Below are positions 8,688 to 19,148 of a stretch of DNA of 64,000 bases, in pieces (position 1 is the first letter of the stretch; every line of letters begins with the position of its first letter). A model generated the notes under the pieces. The model worked only from the letters and a program-made list of their open reading frames with translations, was not told the origin of the DNA and ran no database searches. The stretch lies in the NCBI RefSeq assembly GCF_001659985.1, contig NZ_LYCS01000001.1, positions 641,870 through 705,869 of the forward strand, given 5' to 3'. The position numbers and the translations under genes were made by a program. The DNA is from Oceanobacillus sp. Castelsardo (GTDB taxonomy: Bacteria > Bacillota > Bacilli > Bacillales > Amphibacillaceae).

Positions 8688-10034
8688 CTAAACTAGTTTA
8701 TGCACGGCTTGTATAAACATGTCTCCTCTTTCTTCAAACGTTCGATACTGATCCCAACTTGCACAAGCTGGTGATAGTAATATAACATCTTTTTCATTAG
8801 AAATTTCATAAGCCTTAATAACTGCTTCATTTACATCTTCCACTGTAATAGTTGAAATTCCATTTTCTTCGGCTAGTCTTCGTAATTTATCTTTCGTTTG
8901 ACCAAATACAACCATAGCTTTTACATTTTGTAAATAGGCAGCTAAATCAGCAAACCCATTTCCCCTGTCCAACCCGCCAGCTAGTAAAATAACAGGATTA
9001 TCAAATGAGGATAAAGCTTTTTGAGTAGCTAATATGTTAGTTGCTTTGGAATCATTATAAAATAAACGACCATGAACATTTTCTACAAATTGTAATCGAT
9101 GACGAACACCTTGAAATGTAGTTAAAACCTTACTGATCCCTTGATTAGTGGCACCTTTAAGTTTCGCTGCTGCGACTGCCGCTAAGATATTTTCAAGGTT
9201 GTGATTACCAACTAAAACTATATCTTTTCGTGAAATTACTTTTTCATTTTTAAAATAAACATATTCATCATCTAGCCATGCCCCATTCTCCATTTTATTT
9301 TTTATAGAAAAAGGAACAAGTGTAGACTTAGCGTTTTTTGCTTCTAAAGTAATAATTTCATCATCAGCATTATATACTAAGAAATCATCCTTTGTATGAT
9401 TTTTAAAAATATTGAATTTCGCTTGTTTATAATTGTCAAATGTTTTGTGATAATCTATATGTGCTTCAAATATATTCAATAAAACTGCAATATTAGGTTT
9501 GAATTTTTCAATGCCTTGTAATTGAAATGATGATAATTCTAATACTAATGTTTCATTACTCTTAAGTTGTTCAGCGACTTCACATGCAACAACTCCAATA
9601 TTTCCAGCTACCTTAACTGGTCTTTCGCTTTCTTCCAACATTTTAGTGATTAAAGTTGTTGTTGTCGTTTTACCATTGGAACCTGTGATCCCAATAATCG
9701 AATCTCCCGCGAGTCTATACGCAATTTCTACCTCAGTGATTACGGGAATATTTCTTTCCCTTGCTTCAACAATAATTGGATTTTCATAAGGAATTCCTGG
9801 ATTTTTTACAACAATCTCTATTTCATCCAAAACTGATAATGGATGTGAACCTACTACTACGTCTGCACCAAGGCTTTTTAATTCCTTTAGTATAGAATCA
9901 TTTTCTTCTGTTTTCATATCATTAATACGAACATGTTTATTTTGCTTTAATAACAATTTAGCAACTGCCGTTCCACTTTTAGCTAGTCCTAAGACTAAAA
10001 TAGTTGAATAAGGAAAATCCAATATTTTTTTCAA
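8688..10034 (-). CDS. murD: UDP-N-acetylmuramoyl-L-alanine--D-glutamate ligase
   Basis: This 448-residue Mur ligase adds D-glutamate to UDP-MurNAc-L-Ala. It has an N-terminal Rossmann motif ([16 protein letters not shown]), the ATP loop [15 protein letters not shown] and the C-terminal ligase domain with [12 protein letters not shown]. The length is normal. Its start overlaps the end of mraY by 4 bases, indicating translational coupling. Confidence 0.97.
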   Translation of the reverse strand: MKKILDFPYSTILVLGLAKSGTAVAKLLLKQNKHVRINDMKTEENDSILKELKSLGADVVVGSHPLSVLDEIEIVVKNPGIPYENPIIVEARERNIPVITEVEIAYRLAGDSIIGITGSNGKTTTTTLITKMLEESERPVKVAGNIGVVACEVAEQLKSNETLVLELSSFQLQGIEKFKPNIAVLLNIFEAHIDYHKTFDNYKQAKFNIFKNHTKDDFLVYNADDEIITLEAKNAKSTLVPFSIKNKMENGAWLDDEYVYFKNEKVISRKDIVLVGNHNLENILAAVAAAKLKGATNQGISKVLTTFQGVRHRLQFVENVHGRLFYNDSKATNILATQKALSSFDNPVILLAGGLDRGNGFADLAAYLQNVKAMVVFGQTKDKLRRLAEENGISTITVEDVNEAVIKAYEISNEKDVILLSPACASWDQYRTFEERGDMFIQAVHKLV

Positions 10035-11017
10035 TTTAAGCCCACCTCAATATATACGCCAAGCACAGCAAAAATAAGTCCAACTAACCAAAAAGTTGTT
10101 ACAACTCTCCATTCTGACCAGCCTAACAGTTCATAATGATGGTGTAACGGACTCATCTTAAATACTCTTTTACCAGTTGTTTTAAATGAAATAACTTGAA
10201 TAATAACGGATAAAGTTTCTAATACGAAAATTCCACCAATAATAACAAGCAAAATTTCTGTTTTTGTTAATATAGCAACTGCCCCAATAGCTCCGCCCAA
10301 CGCGAGTGAGCCGGTATCACCCATAAATACTTTTGCTGGATGGGCATTAAAGACTAGAAATCCTAAAAGTGCTCCTACAACTGCTAATGAAAAAATGGAA
10401 ACTTCTATAAATCCACCTATGAATAATGTAAGTATTGCATAAGCTCCAAATGCTATTGCTGCAGTACCCGCTAATAAACCATCTAATCCATCTGTTAAGT
10501 TTACCGCATTAGAAGCTCCAACTAAAATAATTATAATAAAAATGGCATAAAACCAACCAAAATCCCACTGTATGTCTGTACCAGGAATTTGAATGATTGT
10601 AGAAAATCCTTGTCCTTTTAGTATAAAGAAAAATACAAGTGCAATAACAATTTGTCCTAACATTTTTTGTTTAGAAGTTAAACCTAAATTACGCTTCATC
10701 GCTACTTTTATGAAATCATCTAAAAAACCCAATACTCCGTAGCCAAATAATACAAAAATTAATAGCCAGAACTCATAACCAACATGATTTCCGAGCACTT
10801 TGTAAGCCATAATAATAGACGTGATGACAATGCTAAGTACAATCATTGTACCCCCCATTGTTGGCGTACCCGTCTTTATCATGTGAGATTTAGGTCCTTC
10901 TTCTCGTATACTTTGGCCAAATTTCAACCTTCTTAATAATGGGATGAAAATGGGAGATAAAAGGACGGTGATTAGAAATGCTATTGCTATTGTTATAATT
11001 ATCACTGTTAAATCCAT
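10031..11017 (-). CDS. mraY: Phospho-N-acetylmuramoyl-pentapeptide transferase MraY
   Basis: This 328-residue membrane enzyme with about ten transmembrane helices transfers phospho-MurNAc-pentapeptide to undecaprenyl phosphate, giving lipid I. The catalytic aspartates lie in LDDFIK and NLTDGLDGL, and the diagnostic HHHYELLGW is near the C-terminus. It sits between murF and murD, overlapping murD by 4 bases. Confidence 0.98.
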   Translation of the reverse strand: MDLTVIIITIAIAFLITVLLSPIFIPLLRRLKFGQSIREEGPKSHMIKTGTPTMGGTMIVLSIVITSIIMAYKVLGNHVGYEFWLLIFVLFGYGVLGFLDDFIKVAMKRNLGLTSKQKMLGQIVIALVFFFILKGQGFSTIIQIPGTDIQWDFGWFYAIFIIIILVGASNAVNLTDGLDGLLAGTAAIAFGAYAILTLFIGGFIEVSIFSLAVVGALLGFLVFNAHPAKVFMGDTGSLALGGAIGAVAILTKTEILLVIIGGIFVLETLSVIIQVISFKTTGKRVFKMSPLHHHYELLGWSEWRVVTTFWLVGLIFAVLGVYIEVGLN

Positions 11018-11093
11018 TGTGTTTCCTCCTCTTACATGGACCGTCCAAACTAAAAATAGATTATTACCTTAACTTTTTAAAACAAGATAAAGA

Positions 11094-12458
11094 TTAATTG
11101 ACTAACTCATTTACAAAGGTTTCAAATTTTAATCCTCTAGAAGCTTTAAATAATACTAATGATTGATTATTCAAAAATGGTTGTAATGCTTCTAATAATT
11201 TTTCTTTTGAGTCAAAATGGGCGGTTTTGATTTTATTACCTTTGTCTTCTTTCACTTTATTAGAAATCACCTTTGACATAGAACCAAAAGTAAATAATAC
11301 AGATATTGGAGCTTCAATCACTTCTGCAATTGTCTCGTGTAACGATTCGGAAAGTTGTCCTAGTTCAAGAACATCTCCAAGAATTAAAACTTTGTCCATA
11401 AACCCATCCATTTCCTTCACAACTTCAATAGCAGCTTTCATGGAAGTTGGTGATGCATTATAAGCATCGTTGATAATGGATACTTCGTTTTTTCCTTTTA
11501 ATAATTCAAAACGCATGGATGTGTGTTGTACAGACTGCAATGCTCGTCGTCTTTCTTTTATATCAATTTCTAGACAGTCTGCTAACGCAATAGCAAAACA
11601 TGCATTTTTCGCATGATGCTTTCCTAATAACGGAATGTGGTAAGTAGCTCCATCCGATAATGTAAAAATGGTATCTTTTAAAGTAACTTTAGCATCTTCA
11701 ATTATAAAATCATTACTTTCTTTAAAACCACATTTAATAACTTTTGACTTTTGGTGTAACGATTCTAAGAGTTCCTCATCACCATCAATAATGATGGTGC
11801 CATCTTTCTCTAAACCGTTAATAATTTCCATCTTTGCATTTGCAATTCCTTCCCTAGAACCAAGGAATTCAATATGAGACTCTCCTATATTCGTTATTAT
11901 GGCAAAATTAGGTCTAGCTATTTTAGATAATAAATCTATTTCGCCAAAATTACTCATTCCCATTTCTAATATTAATACTTCCGTATCCCTATTCATGGAA
12001 AGAATAGTTAACGGAAGACCAATATGATTATTAAAATTTCCTTTTGTAGAATGGGTAATATAGTTAGATTTCACTACAGCTGTCACAAGATCTTTTGTGG
12101 TCGTTTTACCATTTGAACCCGTAATACCAATAACAATTGGATTAATTTGATTTCGATAAAAAACCGCTAGTTTCTGTAGGGAATGTAAAGTATCCTCCAC
12201 TAAAAATACCGGAAGATCCTTAGGCAGGGTTGATGGTAGCTTCTGATCTTTATTCCAAAATAAAGCAACCGCTCCGTTTTTAACCGCCTGTTCAACAAAT
12301 TGATGACCATCAAAGTTTTCCCCGACAATTGGAATAAACAAAGAGTTTTTTGTTTCTTTTCTACTATCTGTCGTTATTTCTTTAATACCTATTTCTTTAT
12401 TTATACTACCCTGATTTTTAGGAAACCATTTGGACAAATCTTTTAACGTAAACAACAT
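11094..12458 (-). CDS. murF: UDP-N-acetylmuramoyl-tripeptide--D-alanyl-D-alanine ligase
   Basis: This Mur ligase of about 454 residues adds D-Ala-D-Ala to the tripeptide precursor. The ATP loop is [15 protein letters not shown], and NDAYNASPTSMKAA is the typical MurF motif. I place the start at the ATG at 12458 because AAGGGG is about 9 bases upstream. The ATG at 12464 is only 3 bases from it and overlaps the murE stop. The 76-base gap to mraY shows nothing. Confidence 0.96.
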   Translation of the reverse strand: MLFTLKDLSKWFPKNQGSINKEIGIKEITTDSRKETKNSLFIPIVGENFDGHQFVEQAVKNGAVALFWNKDQKLPSTLPKDLPVFLVEDTLHSLQKLAVFYRNQINPIVIGITGSNGKTTTKDLVTAVVKSNYITHSTKGNFNNHIGLPLTILSMNRDTEVLILEMGMSNFGEIDLLSKIARPNFAIITNIGESHIEFLGSREGIANAKMEIINGLEKDGTIIIDGDEELLESLHQKSKVIKCGFKESNDFIIEDAKVTLKDTIFTLSDGATYHIPLLGKHHAKNACFAIALADCLEIDIKERRRALQSVQHTSMRFELLKGKNEVSIINDAYNASPTSMKAAIEVVKEMDGFMDKVLILGDVLELGQLSESLHETIAEVIEAPISVLFTFGSMSKVISNKVKEDKGNKIKTAHFDSKEKLLEALQPFLNNQSLVLFKASRGLKFETFVNELVN

Positions 12459-12463
12459 ATACA

Positions 12464-13933
12464 TTACCCCTTAGCAATTATTGCGCTTTTAGCTATAACC
12501 CTGTCATCAAAATCATACTTAGTATGACCAATTTGTTGATAGGTTTCATGACCTTTTCCAGCAATTAATATAATATCATCGTCCTTCGCATACTGAACCA
12601 CTTTATGAATTGCTTCTTTTCTATCCAAGATGACTTCATATCCATTTTCACCGATTAAACCTTCCGTCATATCGTTTAAAATAGAAACAGGATCTTCCGT
12701 CCGAGGATTATCAGATGTAAAAATTGCAAAGTCTGAGTATTCCATGGCGACTTTAGCCATTAAAGGGCGCTTCGTTCGGTCACGGTCCCCACCACAACCC
12801 ACGACAACATATATATCATTTTTTGCAAATTCTTTTACAGTTTGTAACACGTTTTCTAATGAATCTGGTGTATGTGCATAATCAACAATAACCGTAAAAT
12901 TTTGTCCAGCATCTACTACTTCAAAACGGCCATCGACTCCATTTATACTTTCTAAAGCTTCTTTTATAACTTCTAAAGAAACATTTTTAGCTATCGCTGC
13001 CCCAGTGGCCGCTAACATATTATAAACATTAAACATGCCAATTAATTTACTCTTAATTACGACTTCACCAACCGGAGTTTCTAATAAAAATGTTGTACCT
13101 GAAGCATCTAACTGAATTTCCTTAGCAACTATATCAGCATCTTGACGACAACTGTACGTTAAAATATGTTGCGCAGTACTTCTTTTTAATAAATCAGCTG
13201 AAGAGTCATCCTCATTAATAATCGCAAATTTTTGTTTTTCTTGATTAAAGTTATTTCCTAGTTGACTAAACAAGAGACTTTTCGCACGTAAATAATCATC
13301 CATATCTTTATGGTAGTCAAGATGGTCTTGAGATAAATTTGTAAATATGGCAACATCATAATCACAACCATATACTCTTCCTAAATCAAGGGCATGGGAA
13401 GATACCTCCATAATCGCTTGATTCACATCTTCATCGACCATTTTCTTGAAGAAACGTTGAAGTTCAAGGGCGTTTGGAGTTGTATTTTGTGTTGGAAAAG
13501 TATTTTCACCGATTTTCATTTGAATGGTTCCGATTAAGCCTGTTTTCTTCTTATCTTGATTAAATATTTTTTCTAGTAAATACGTTACAGTTGTTTTACC
13601 ATTCGTTCCTGTCACACCGATAAGGGAAAGTTCAGTTGTTGGATAATTATAAAACCTAACGGCAAGCATGGACAAAGCCCTTGCAGAATCATTAACTATA
13701 ATAACCGGTACACTAGTTGTCACTTCTTTTTCGGCAATAATTGCAACCGCACCATTATTAACTGCTTCTTTAACATATTCATGTCCATCCACAGTAAATC
13801 CGGAAATACATACAAATAAATTCCCATCCCTTACTTTTCTAGAATCCATTTCTATTTCTGTTATTTCAATATTACTAATATTCGTTTCTGTTTGATAAAA
13901 CGGTATATTCGTTAGCAAATCTTTTAAATACAT
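12464..13933 (-). CDS. murE: UDP-N-acetylmuramoyl-tripeptide synthetase MurE (meso-diaminopimelate type)
   Basis: This 489-residue Mur ligase adds the third stem residue. The ATP loop is GVTGTNGKTTVTYLLE. The sequence TSDNPRTEDP contains the DNPR motif that selects meso-diaminopimelate, so the wall is predicted to be A1-gamma. Its stop sits directly against murF. Upstream is a 380-base gap with a terminator-like palindrome and a repeat, so murE may start a sub-operon. Confidence 0.97.
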   Translation of the reverse strand: MYLKDLLTNIPFYQTETNISNIEITEIEMDSRKVRDGNLFVCISGFTVDGHEYVKEAVNNGAVAIIAEKEVTTSVPVIIVNDSARALSMLAVRFYNYPTTELSLIGVTGTNGKTTVTYLLEKIFNQDKKKTGLIGTIQMKIGENTFPTQNTTPNALELQRFFKKMVDEDVNQAIMEVSSHALDLGRVYGCDYDVAIFTNLSQDHLDYHKDMDDYLRAKSLLFSQLGNNFNQEKQKFAIINEDDSSADLLKRSTAQHILTYSCRQDADIVAKEIQLDASGTTFLLETPVGEVVIKSKLIGMFNVYNMLAATGAAIAKNVSLEVIKEALESINGVDGRFEVVDAGQNFTVIVDYAHTPDSLENVLQTVKEFAKNDIYVVVGCGGDRDRTKRPLMAKVAMEYSDFAIFTSDNPRTEDPVSILNDMTEGLIGENGYEVILDRKEAIHKVVQYAKDDDIILIAGKGHETYQQIGHTKYDFDDRVIAKSAIIAKG

Positions 13934-14011
13934 TATCGTAACATCCTTTTTTCTTTTATTATCCTACATAGAGATAATAACATCCCAAATATATGTACGT
14001 TACTTCATCCA

Positions 14012-14045
14012 TTTTTTTAGAGGGTGTTAACACCCTCTAAAAAAA
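14012..14045. terminator. Perfect 34-base palindrome between spoVD and murE
   Basis: Two 17-base arms (T-tract + AGAGGGTGTT, and AACACCCTCT + A-tract) pair perfectly with no loop needed. The hairpin core is GC-containing with a T tract on either strand, so it can act as a bidirectional terminator. It lies inside the dcw cluster downstream of spoVD and upstream of murE. Confidence 0.7.
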
Positions 14046-14121
14046 ATATTTTATCACCATTTATTACATTTAAAAAGAATAAATACAAAATCAATGGGAA
14101 AGCATATTAATTTATCCCGCA

Positions 14122-14296
14122 TTAACTAGCTGTAAGATCCCCCATTTCCACATCGCAAAATAATAGGAATTTTAAGTCAGGGATCAACAGCCAGTAAAAA
14201 ACCGATTCGTTTAACTAACAATCAGTGGGGGATAAAAAGGCCGAATAAAACCGCAACGTCCTGTGCATCGCCCCCCACACTGATTGTTAGTTGAAC
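14122..14296 (-). repeat. Intergenic repeat family B, copy 1 (hairpin plus inverted block)
   Basis: Read on the minus strand, a hairpin with 15-base perfect arms (AACTAACAATCAGTG and its complement, 14292-14278 and 14227-14213) is followed by a block bounded by ACTGGCTGT and ACAGCTAGT. The same two-part design occurs at 19149-19277. It fills most of the 380-base murE-spoVD gap. I cannot name the family, and it contains no credible ORF. Confidence 0.65.
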
Positions 14297-14312
14297 TTTA
14301 TTATATCAAATA

Positions 14313-16259
14313 TTATTCCTCTTCACGATTTTTTTCTTCATCACTTAAAAAAATCCGAACCGTTGAACCTGGTTCTAATTTTGTTCCCGCTTTTGGCGCT
14401 TGATCTATAATTACATCTCCAGAACCACTCGTCTCTATTGATAAATTGGTCATCATTTCCATTAAGTCGCCCTTCGAATGCCCTATTAAGTTTGGAACTT
14501 CGACAGCTGGTTCCTCAGGCCACTGGTATTCTTTGTCTAATCCACCAGTACGTGGTTCAATCTCCATAGCTCGTAAACTGTCTCCGATAATAGTTCCAAC
14601 TATCGGCGCTGCAACTACACCACCAAATTGAATCGTATTTTTTGGATTATCTACTGCTACATAAACTAATATTTCCGGATCGTCAGCTGGAGCAAATCCA
14701 ACAAAGGATACAATATAATTATTCTCTAAATAGCCACCATTTGGACCTACCTTCTGGGCCGTCCCAGTCTTACCTCCAACCCGGTACCCTTCTACGTATG
14801 CCGGCCTACCTGAACCTTTAGCAACAACATTTTCTAAAGCCCGACGCACTTCTTCTGAAGTAGACTTAGAGATAACCTGTTCTTTTAAAGTTGGCTCCAT
14901 TTTTTCTACAACTTTTCCAGTTTGAGGATCAAGCCATTCATCTGCTATATATGGTTCATATAAATAACCACCATTTACAGCTGCCGCAACAGCCATTACT
15001 TGCTGTATAGGTGTGACTGAAACACCTTGACCAAAAGAGGTAGTTGCTAACTCTACAGGTCCAACATTCTCTGGCTTAAATAAAATACCTGATGCTTCCC
15101 CTTGCAAGTCGATTCCGGTCTTCTGGCCGAAACCAAAATCTTTAATGTAAGAAAACAATCGTTCTGTTCCTAATTTTTGACCTAAATTTACAAAACCTGG
15201 GTTACAAGAATTTTGTACAACCTCTAAATAGGTTTGATGTCCGTGTCCACCACTTTTCCAGCAATGAATAGTAGCCCCTCCGACTTCTACAGAACCACTA
15301 TCATTGAATTCATCCTTATTTAAATCAACTAACTCTTCTTCTAATGCCGCTGCTAATGTAATAATTTTAAAAGTGGAACCCGGTTCATAAGTAGACCAAA
15401 CAGGTAGGTTTCTGTTAAATATCGATTGATCTACTTCTTTATAATTTTCAGGATGAAAGTTAGGTCTTGAAGACATGCCCAGGACTCCCCCTGTTTTTGG
15501 GTTAACCGCTATGGCAATGGCGGAATCTGGACTATATTTCGTTTCTACGAGATCTAGTTCTCGTTCTATAATTGTTTGCACCTTTGAATTAATAGTTGTC
15601 TTCAAGTGCAACCCGTCTGCTGGAGGACTATATATATCAGCTAACGTTTCTAATCTCCTCCCTTTAGCATCTGAGTAAAAAGAAAGGCTACCTTTTTCAC
15701 CACTAAGCTTATCATCATAATAAAGCTCTAATCCCATAAGCCCCTGATTGTCTATTCCCGCAAACCCTAAAACATGTGATAAATCGTCCCCTAATGGATA
15801 GTGTCTTTTTGAATCCTTTGATAGATATACACCACTCAGGTTAAGGTTACGAATTGCTTTTTCTTGCTCGGCTGATATTTTAATACCTTCTGGGCGTAAA
15901 TTTACACTTGATGCATTTTTTGTTATGGAATCATATACAGTACCTTTGTCCATATTTAAAATGCTTGCTATTTTCCCGGCGGTTGAGTCTGCATCTTCAA
16001 TTTGTCTAGGAACTACTACAACAGAAGGTGCAGTAACATTTTCAGCCAACACTTCTCCTTCACTATCAAGAATTAATCCTCTTTCCGGTTCAAAAACAAT
16101 GTCCCTCGTCCATAAATCCGTAGCTTGTCCAACTAATTCATCACCTAAGAAAAATTGAACATACCCTAAACGGATGACAATAATAGTTAAAATGAAAACA
16201 GCAAAAAGAAATACAGTGACTATTCGTTTTCTAACTGTTACAGTGGATACACGCTTCAT
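14313..16259 (-). CDS. spoVD: Stage V sporulation protein D (spore-specific class B PBP, transpeptidase)
   Basis: This class B penicillin-binding protein of about 648 residues has one N-terminal membrane anchor, a dimerisation domain and a transpeptidase domain with EPGSTFK (active-site Ser), SCN and GGKTGTAQ. One C-terminal PASTA domain begins VEVPNLIGHSKGDL. It cross-links cortex peptidoglycan as partner of SpoVE. I use the ATG at 16259 because AAGGGGA precedes it; the ATG at 16280 lacks a ribosome site. A repeat separates it from pbpB. Confidence 0.94.
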   Translation of the reverse strand: MKRVSTVTVRKRIVTVFLFAVFILTIIVIRLGYVQFFLGDELVGQATDLWTRDIVFEPERGLILDSEGEVLAENVTAPSVVVVPRQIEDADSTAGKIASILNMDKGTVYDSITKNASSVNLRPEGIKISAEQEKAIRNLNLSGVYLSKDSKRHYPLGDDLSHVLGFAGIDNQGLMGLELYYDDKLSGEKGSLSFYSDAKGRRLETLADIYSPPADGLHLKTTINSKVQTIIERELDLVETKYSPDSAIAIAVNPKTGGVLGMSSRPNFHPENYKEVDQSIFNRNLPVWSTYEPGSTFKIITLAAALEEELVDLNKDEFNDSGSVEVGGATIHCWKSGGHGHQTYLEVVQNSCNPGFVNLGQKLGTERLFSYIKDFGFGQKTGIDLQGEASGILFKPENVGPVELATTSFGQGVSVTPIQQVMAVAAAVNGGYLYEPYIADEWLDPQTGKVVEKMEPTLKEQVISKSTSEEVRRALENVVAKGSGRPAYVEGYRVGGKTGTAQKVGPNGGYLENNYIVSFVGFAPADDPEILVYVAVDNPKNTIQFGGVVAAPIVGTIIGDSLRAMEIEPRTGGLDKEYQWPEEPAVEVPNLIGHSKGDLMEMMTNLSIETSGSGDVIIDQAPKAGTKLEPGSTVRIFLSDEEKNREEE

Positions 16260-16341
16260 TTTTCTAAATCCCCTTTTCATAGGTAGGCTTGTATCAACTA
16301 TATGTTTTTAAGAAACTAAATAGAACACTGTACATATTAAA

Positions 16342-16475
16342 AGAGGATGTTCAAAAAGTCCGGTAAAAATGACATTTCGCATTTCTTCGTTGGCGATTGC
16401 GGAACTTCTACTAAGATTGCCCACGTCCTGTGAGCAACGTAGAAGTCCTTTTTATCCTCCTTTTTGAACACGCAC
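16342..16475. repeat. Intergenic repeat family C with terminal inverted repeats
   Basis: TGTTCAAAAAG at 16348-16358 and its complement CTTTTTGAACA at 16460-16470 bound about 100 bases of non-coding DNA. Internal complementary segments ACTTCTAC and GTAGAAGT are also present. The element is MITE-like in size and ends, but I see no transposase. It lies in the spoVD-pbpB gap. Confidence 0.6.
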
Positions 16476-16491
16476 TAAAATGGCATTAACA

Positions 16492-18723
16492 TCATTCGGC
16501 TTGTTCTTCTGTATCTGTATTTTCATTTTCTTTATTGTTTTCTTCATTTTCATCTTGACCTGGTGGACTCAATTCTACCGCTAAGTATTCACCTTTACTT
16601 ATTTCAGCATTCTTTTCAATACTCTGCGATGTTACATAACCATTGCCAAAGGTTTCAACTTTAAGTTCGAGTAAATCTGCCAGTTGTAAAACATCACGTT
16701 TGGACCAATTTGCAATATCTGGCATTTTAAGTTGATTCGTAACAAGAATTATTCTTTCTTGGGTAATAACCATATCACCTTCATGTACGTTAGCAGAAAT
16801 AATTTTATCCCCATCACCAACTACTGTCACGTTCAATCCACTATCAACTAATTTTTGTTTTACATCTTCAGTACTTTTGTCTATTATTTTTGGAATTTCC
16901 GTTTTAATTAAGGAGTCTTCCTTTTCTTTATCAGGATTGATATTTAAATAATGCAAACTATTCTGCATGACATTTCGGTAAATGAATGATAAAGGATCAG
17001 AACCAACTTCGTGAGGTTCTAATTCTGGTTGTTTCACAGATACATACATTACTAATTGCGGATCATCAATTGGAGCCATACCTAAAAAAGAGAAAATATA
17101 GTTGTTTCTTCCCGTTAAGTAACCACCATTAGGATTAGGGATTTCAGCAGTTCCTGATTTCCCACCCGTTGAATAGTCATCCAATTTATATTTTTCTCCT
17201 GTACCATGTTCACTGTTTACTACGGAGTCCATTAAAGACAGTACTTTTGTTGCTGTTTCTTCTGATATCGGCTGACCGACAACAGTTGGCTCCTTCTGTT
17301 CTAGAATTTGTCCTGTTGTTGAATCTACTATTCTATCAACGACATATGGTTGAAGCATTTTCCCACCATTAGCAATTGCTGTTGCAGCTTTAACTTGTTG
17401 TATTGGAGTTAAAGTGGAACCTTGTCCAAATGAAGTTGTAATTTTTTCAAGTGGCCAATTGTATAGAATTTGTCCAGCTACTTCACCTGGTAAATCAATA
17501 TCTGTCTTCTTATCAAAATCAAATGCATGTAAATACTCCAAAAACTTCTCCGTTCCTAACTTCTCCCATACCAATTTAGATGCAGCAACGTTAGACGAAC
17601 GAGCAAATCCTTCATCAAAAGAAATGGTACCCCACCCTTTTCCTTTATTATGATCATGAATAGGTGTGATTTTTTCATTTACTTGATAACTACCGGAAGC
17701 AAATCCTTCGTCTCCATTATAAACGCCTTCCTCAATGGCAGAAGCCCAGGTAAATATTTTCATAGTAGATCCTGGTTCAAACGGTGTTGAAACTGCATCG
17801 TTGTACCAGTTCTTAACATTAGCAGGATTGTTTGGATTGTAGCTTGGCCTATTCCCCATTGCTAGTACTTCACCCGTTTTTGGATTCATTACTATTGCAG
17901 TGATTCGCTCTGGGTTATACTCTTCTTCTACTTGCGTTAATACATCTTCTACTAATGTTTGTATTTTTTGATCGATAGTAAGGTAAACATTATCACCATT
18001 TTCAGGTTGCTTAATGATTTCATTGGGATTTAGTAACTTTTTATTATATTTATCACGCTGATAGGAAATGTATCCATCTTTCCCCTCCAATAAATCATTC
18101 ATTTCATGCTCCATTCCAGCAATCCCTTTTATTTCATTGATAAATTGTCCATCTTTTTCAATTTCTTCTTCTCTAGCGAAACCTATAATATGGGAAGCAA
18201 ATGTACCATTGGGATAATAACGTCTCGAATGTTCCGCGAAATTTATTCCAGGTAAGTCTAACTCTTCAATTTGTTCTTTTACGTGCTGTGATACTTCATT
18301 ACCGACTTTACCAAATTCTACTTGGAATCTATCATTTTCTATTCCGCTCTTAATTGGTTTAAGTATGGTGCTTTCATCAACATCTAAAATTGGCGCCAGA
18401 ATTTCTGCTGTTTTCTTAGGGTCTACAACATGTTTAGGATCGTCAGAGTTCTCGGAGTACTCCTCACGAACAATTGCATACATTCGATAGACTGGCATGT
18501 CATAAGCAAGTGTCATTCCATTTTTATCAAATATTTTTCCTCTTTCTGCTTTTAACGTATAAGAAGAAGTGCGTTTTTGTTCAGCAAACTCTTTTAATGA
18601 CACACCATCAATTTCACCTGTTGCCTGAATATACATAAATCTTCCAGCCAGGATAATAAATATAGTCGAAAAGAAAATAATTAATATGCCGGTCATGAAG
18701 TGTGTCGTTTTATTCTTCCTCAT
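16492..18723 (-). CDS. pbpB: Penicillin-binding protein 2B (divisome transpeptidase, FtsI)
   Basis: This 743-residue class B PBP starts with a membrane anchor (HFMTGILIIFFSTIFIILA), followed by the dimerisation domain and the transpeptidase domain with EPGSTMK (catalytic Ser), SSN and GGKSGTAE. Two C-terminal PASTA domains begin near TEIPKIIDKS and LKMPDIANWS, and the tail is acidic and Glu/Asn-rich. It cross-links septal peptidoglycan together with FtsW. The ATG at 18723 follows AAGGGGA, and ftsL is 10 bases upstream. Confidence 0.96.
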   Translation of the reverse strand: MRKNKTTHFMTGILIIFFSTIFIILAGRFMYIQATGEIDGVSLKEFAEQKRTSSYTLKAERGKIFDKNGMTLAYDMPVYRMYAIVREEYSENSDDPKHVVDPKKTAEILAPILDVDESTILKPIKSGIENDRFQVEFGKVGNEVSQHVKEQIEELDLPGINFAEHSRRYYPNGTFASHIIGFAREEEIEKDGQFINEIKGIAGMEHEMNDLLEGKDGYISYQRDKYNKKLLNPNEIIKQPENGDNVYLTIDQKIQTLVEDVLTQVEEEYNPERITAIVMNPKTGEVLAMGNRPSYNPNNPANVKNWYNDAVSTPFEPGSTMKIFTWASAIEEGVYNGDEGFASGSYQVNEKITPIHDHNKGKGWGTISFDEGFARSSNVAASKLVWEKLGTEKFLEYLHAFDFDKKTDIDLPGEVAGQILYNWPLEKITTSFGQGSTLTPIQQVKAATAIANGGKMLQPYVVDRIVDSTTGQILEQKEPTVVGQPISEETATKVLSLMDSVVNSEHGTGEKYKLDDYSTGGKSGTAEIPNPNGGYLTGRNNYIFSFLGMAPIDDPQLVMYVSVKQPELEPHEVGSDPLSFIYRNVMQNSLHYLNINPDKEKEDSLIKTEIPKIIDKSTEDVKQKLVDSGLNVTVVGDGDKIISANVHEGDMVITQERIILVTNQLKMPDIANWSKRDVLQLADLLELKVETFGNGYVTSQSIEKNAEISKGEYLAVELSPPGQDENEENNKENENTDTEEQAE

Positions 18724-18733
18724 AAAAATCCCC

Positions 18734-19108
18734 TTAGTTGTTTAAAGCTTGGGCTTGTTTCACGTCTGCATCTTGGATTTTTAATCCTTTTTCTTTAGCG
18801 ATTTGTAGAATTCTTTCTGGACGACTAAGTTCTTTTTTCTCAAATACTAATCCCTCATTTGTTACTTGTTGATTCTTCACTGTTTGTTCTAACGCTATTA
18901 ACTCTCGGTTTAACGAATCAGTAGAGGATGAAAAAGAAACCATAAAAATACCAGAGACGATAAAACATAGGAAAACAATCGAATAAATAACTTTTTCTCC
19001 CTTTGTAATCCAACTCTTTTTATGAACTTTCACATGGGCTTTTTGTTCTTTTTTAGGAGTTTGCTGCGGGTTAAATTGTTGCCAATTACGAGCATGATTT
19101 GCACTCAT
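18734..19108 (-). CDS. ftsL: Cell division protein FtsL
   Basis: This small bitopic membrane protein has a basic cytoplasmic N-terminus, one membrane helix (VIYSIVFLCFIVSGIFMVSF) and an extracellular coiled-coil rich in Leu and Glu. That is the FtsL layout, and its position between rsmH and pbpB is diagnostic. I start it at the ATG at 19108. The GTG at 19123 overlaps the AGGGTGG ribosome site. Confidence 0.92.
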   Translation of the reverse strand: MSANHARNWQQFNPQQTPKKEQKAHVKVHKKSWITKGEKVIYSIVFLCFIVSGIFMVSFSSSTDSLNRELIALEQTVKNQQVTNEGLVFEKKELSRPERILQIAKEKGLKIQDADVKQAQALNN

Positions 19109-19148
19109 TTTTATTTCTTCCACCCTTCTTCATATATAAAGTGATACT

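Noticed and set aside
13934..14312. Possible T-box or riboswitch leader in the murE-spoVD gap
   Set aside because: I found no T-box sequence or known aptamer core. The palindrome and the family B repeat explain the visible structure.
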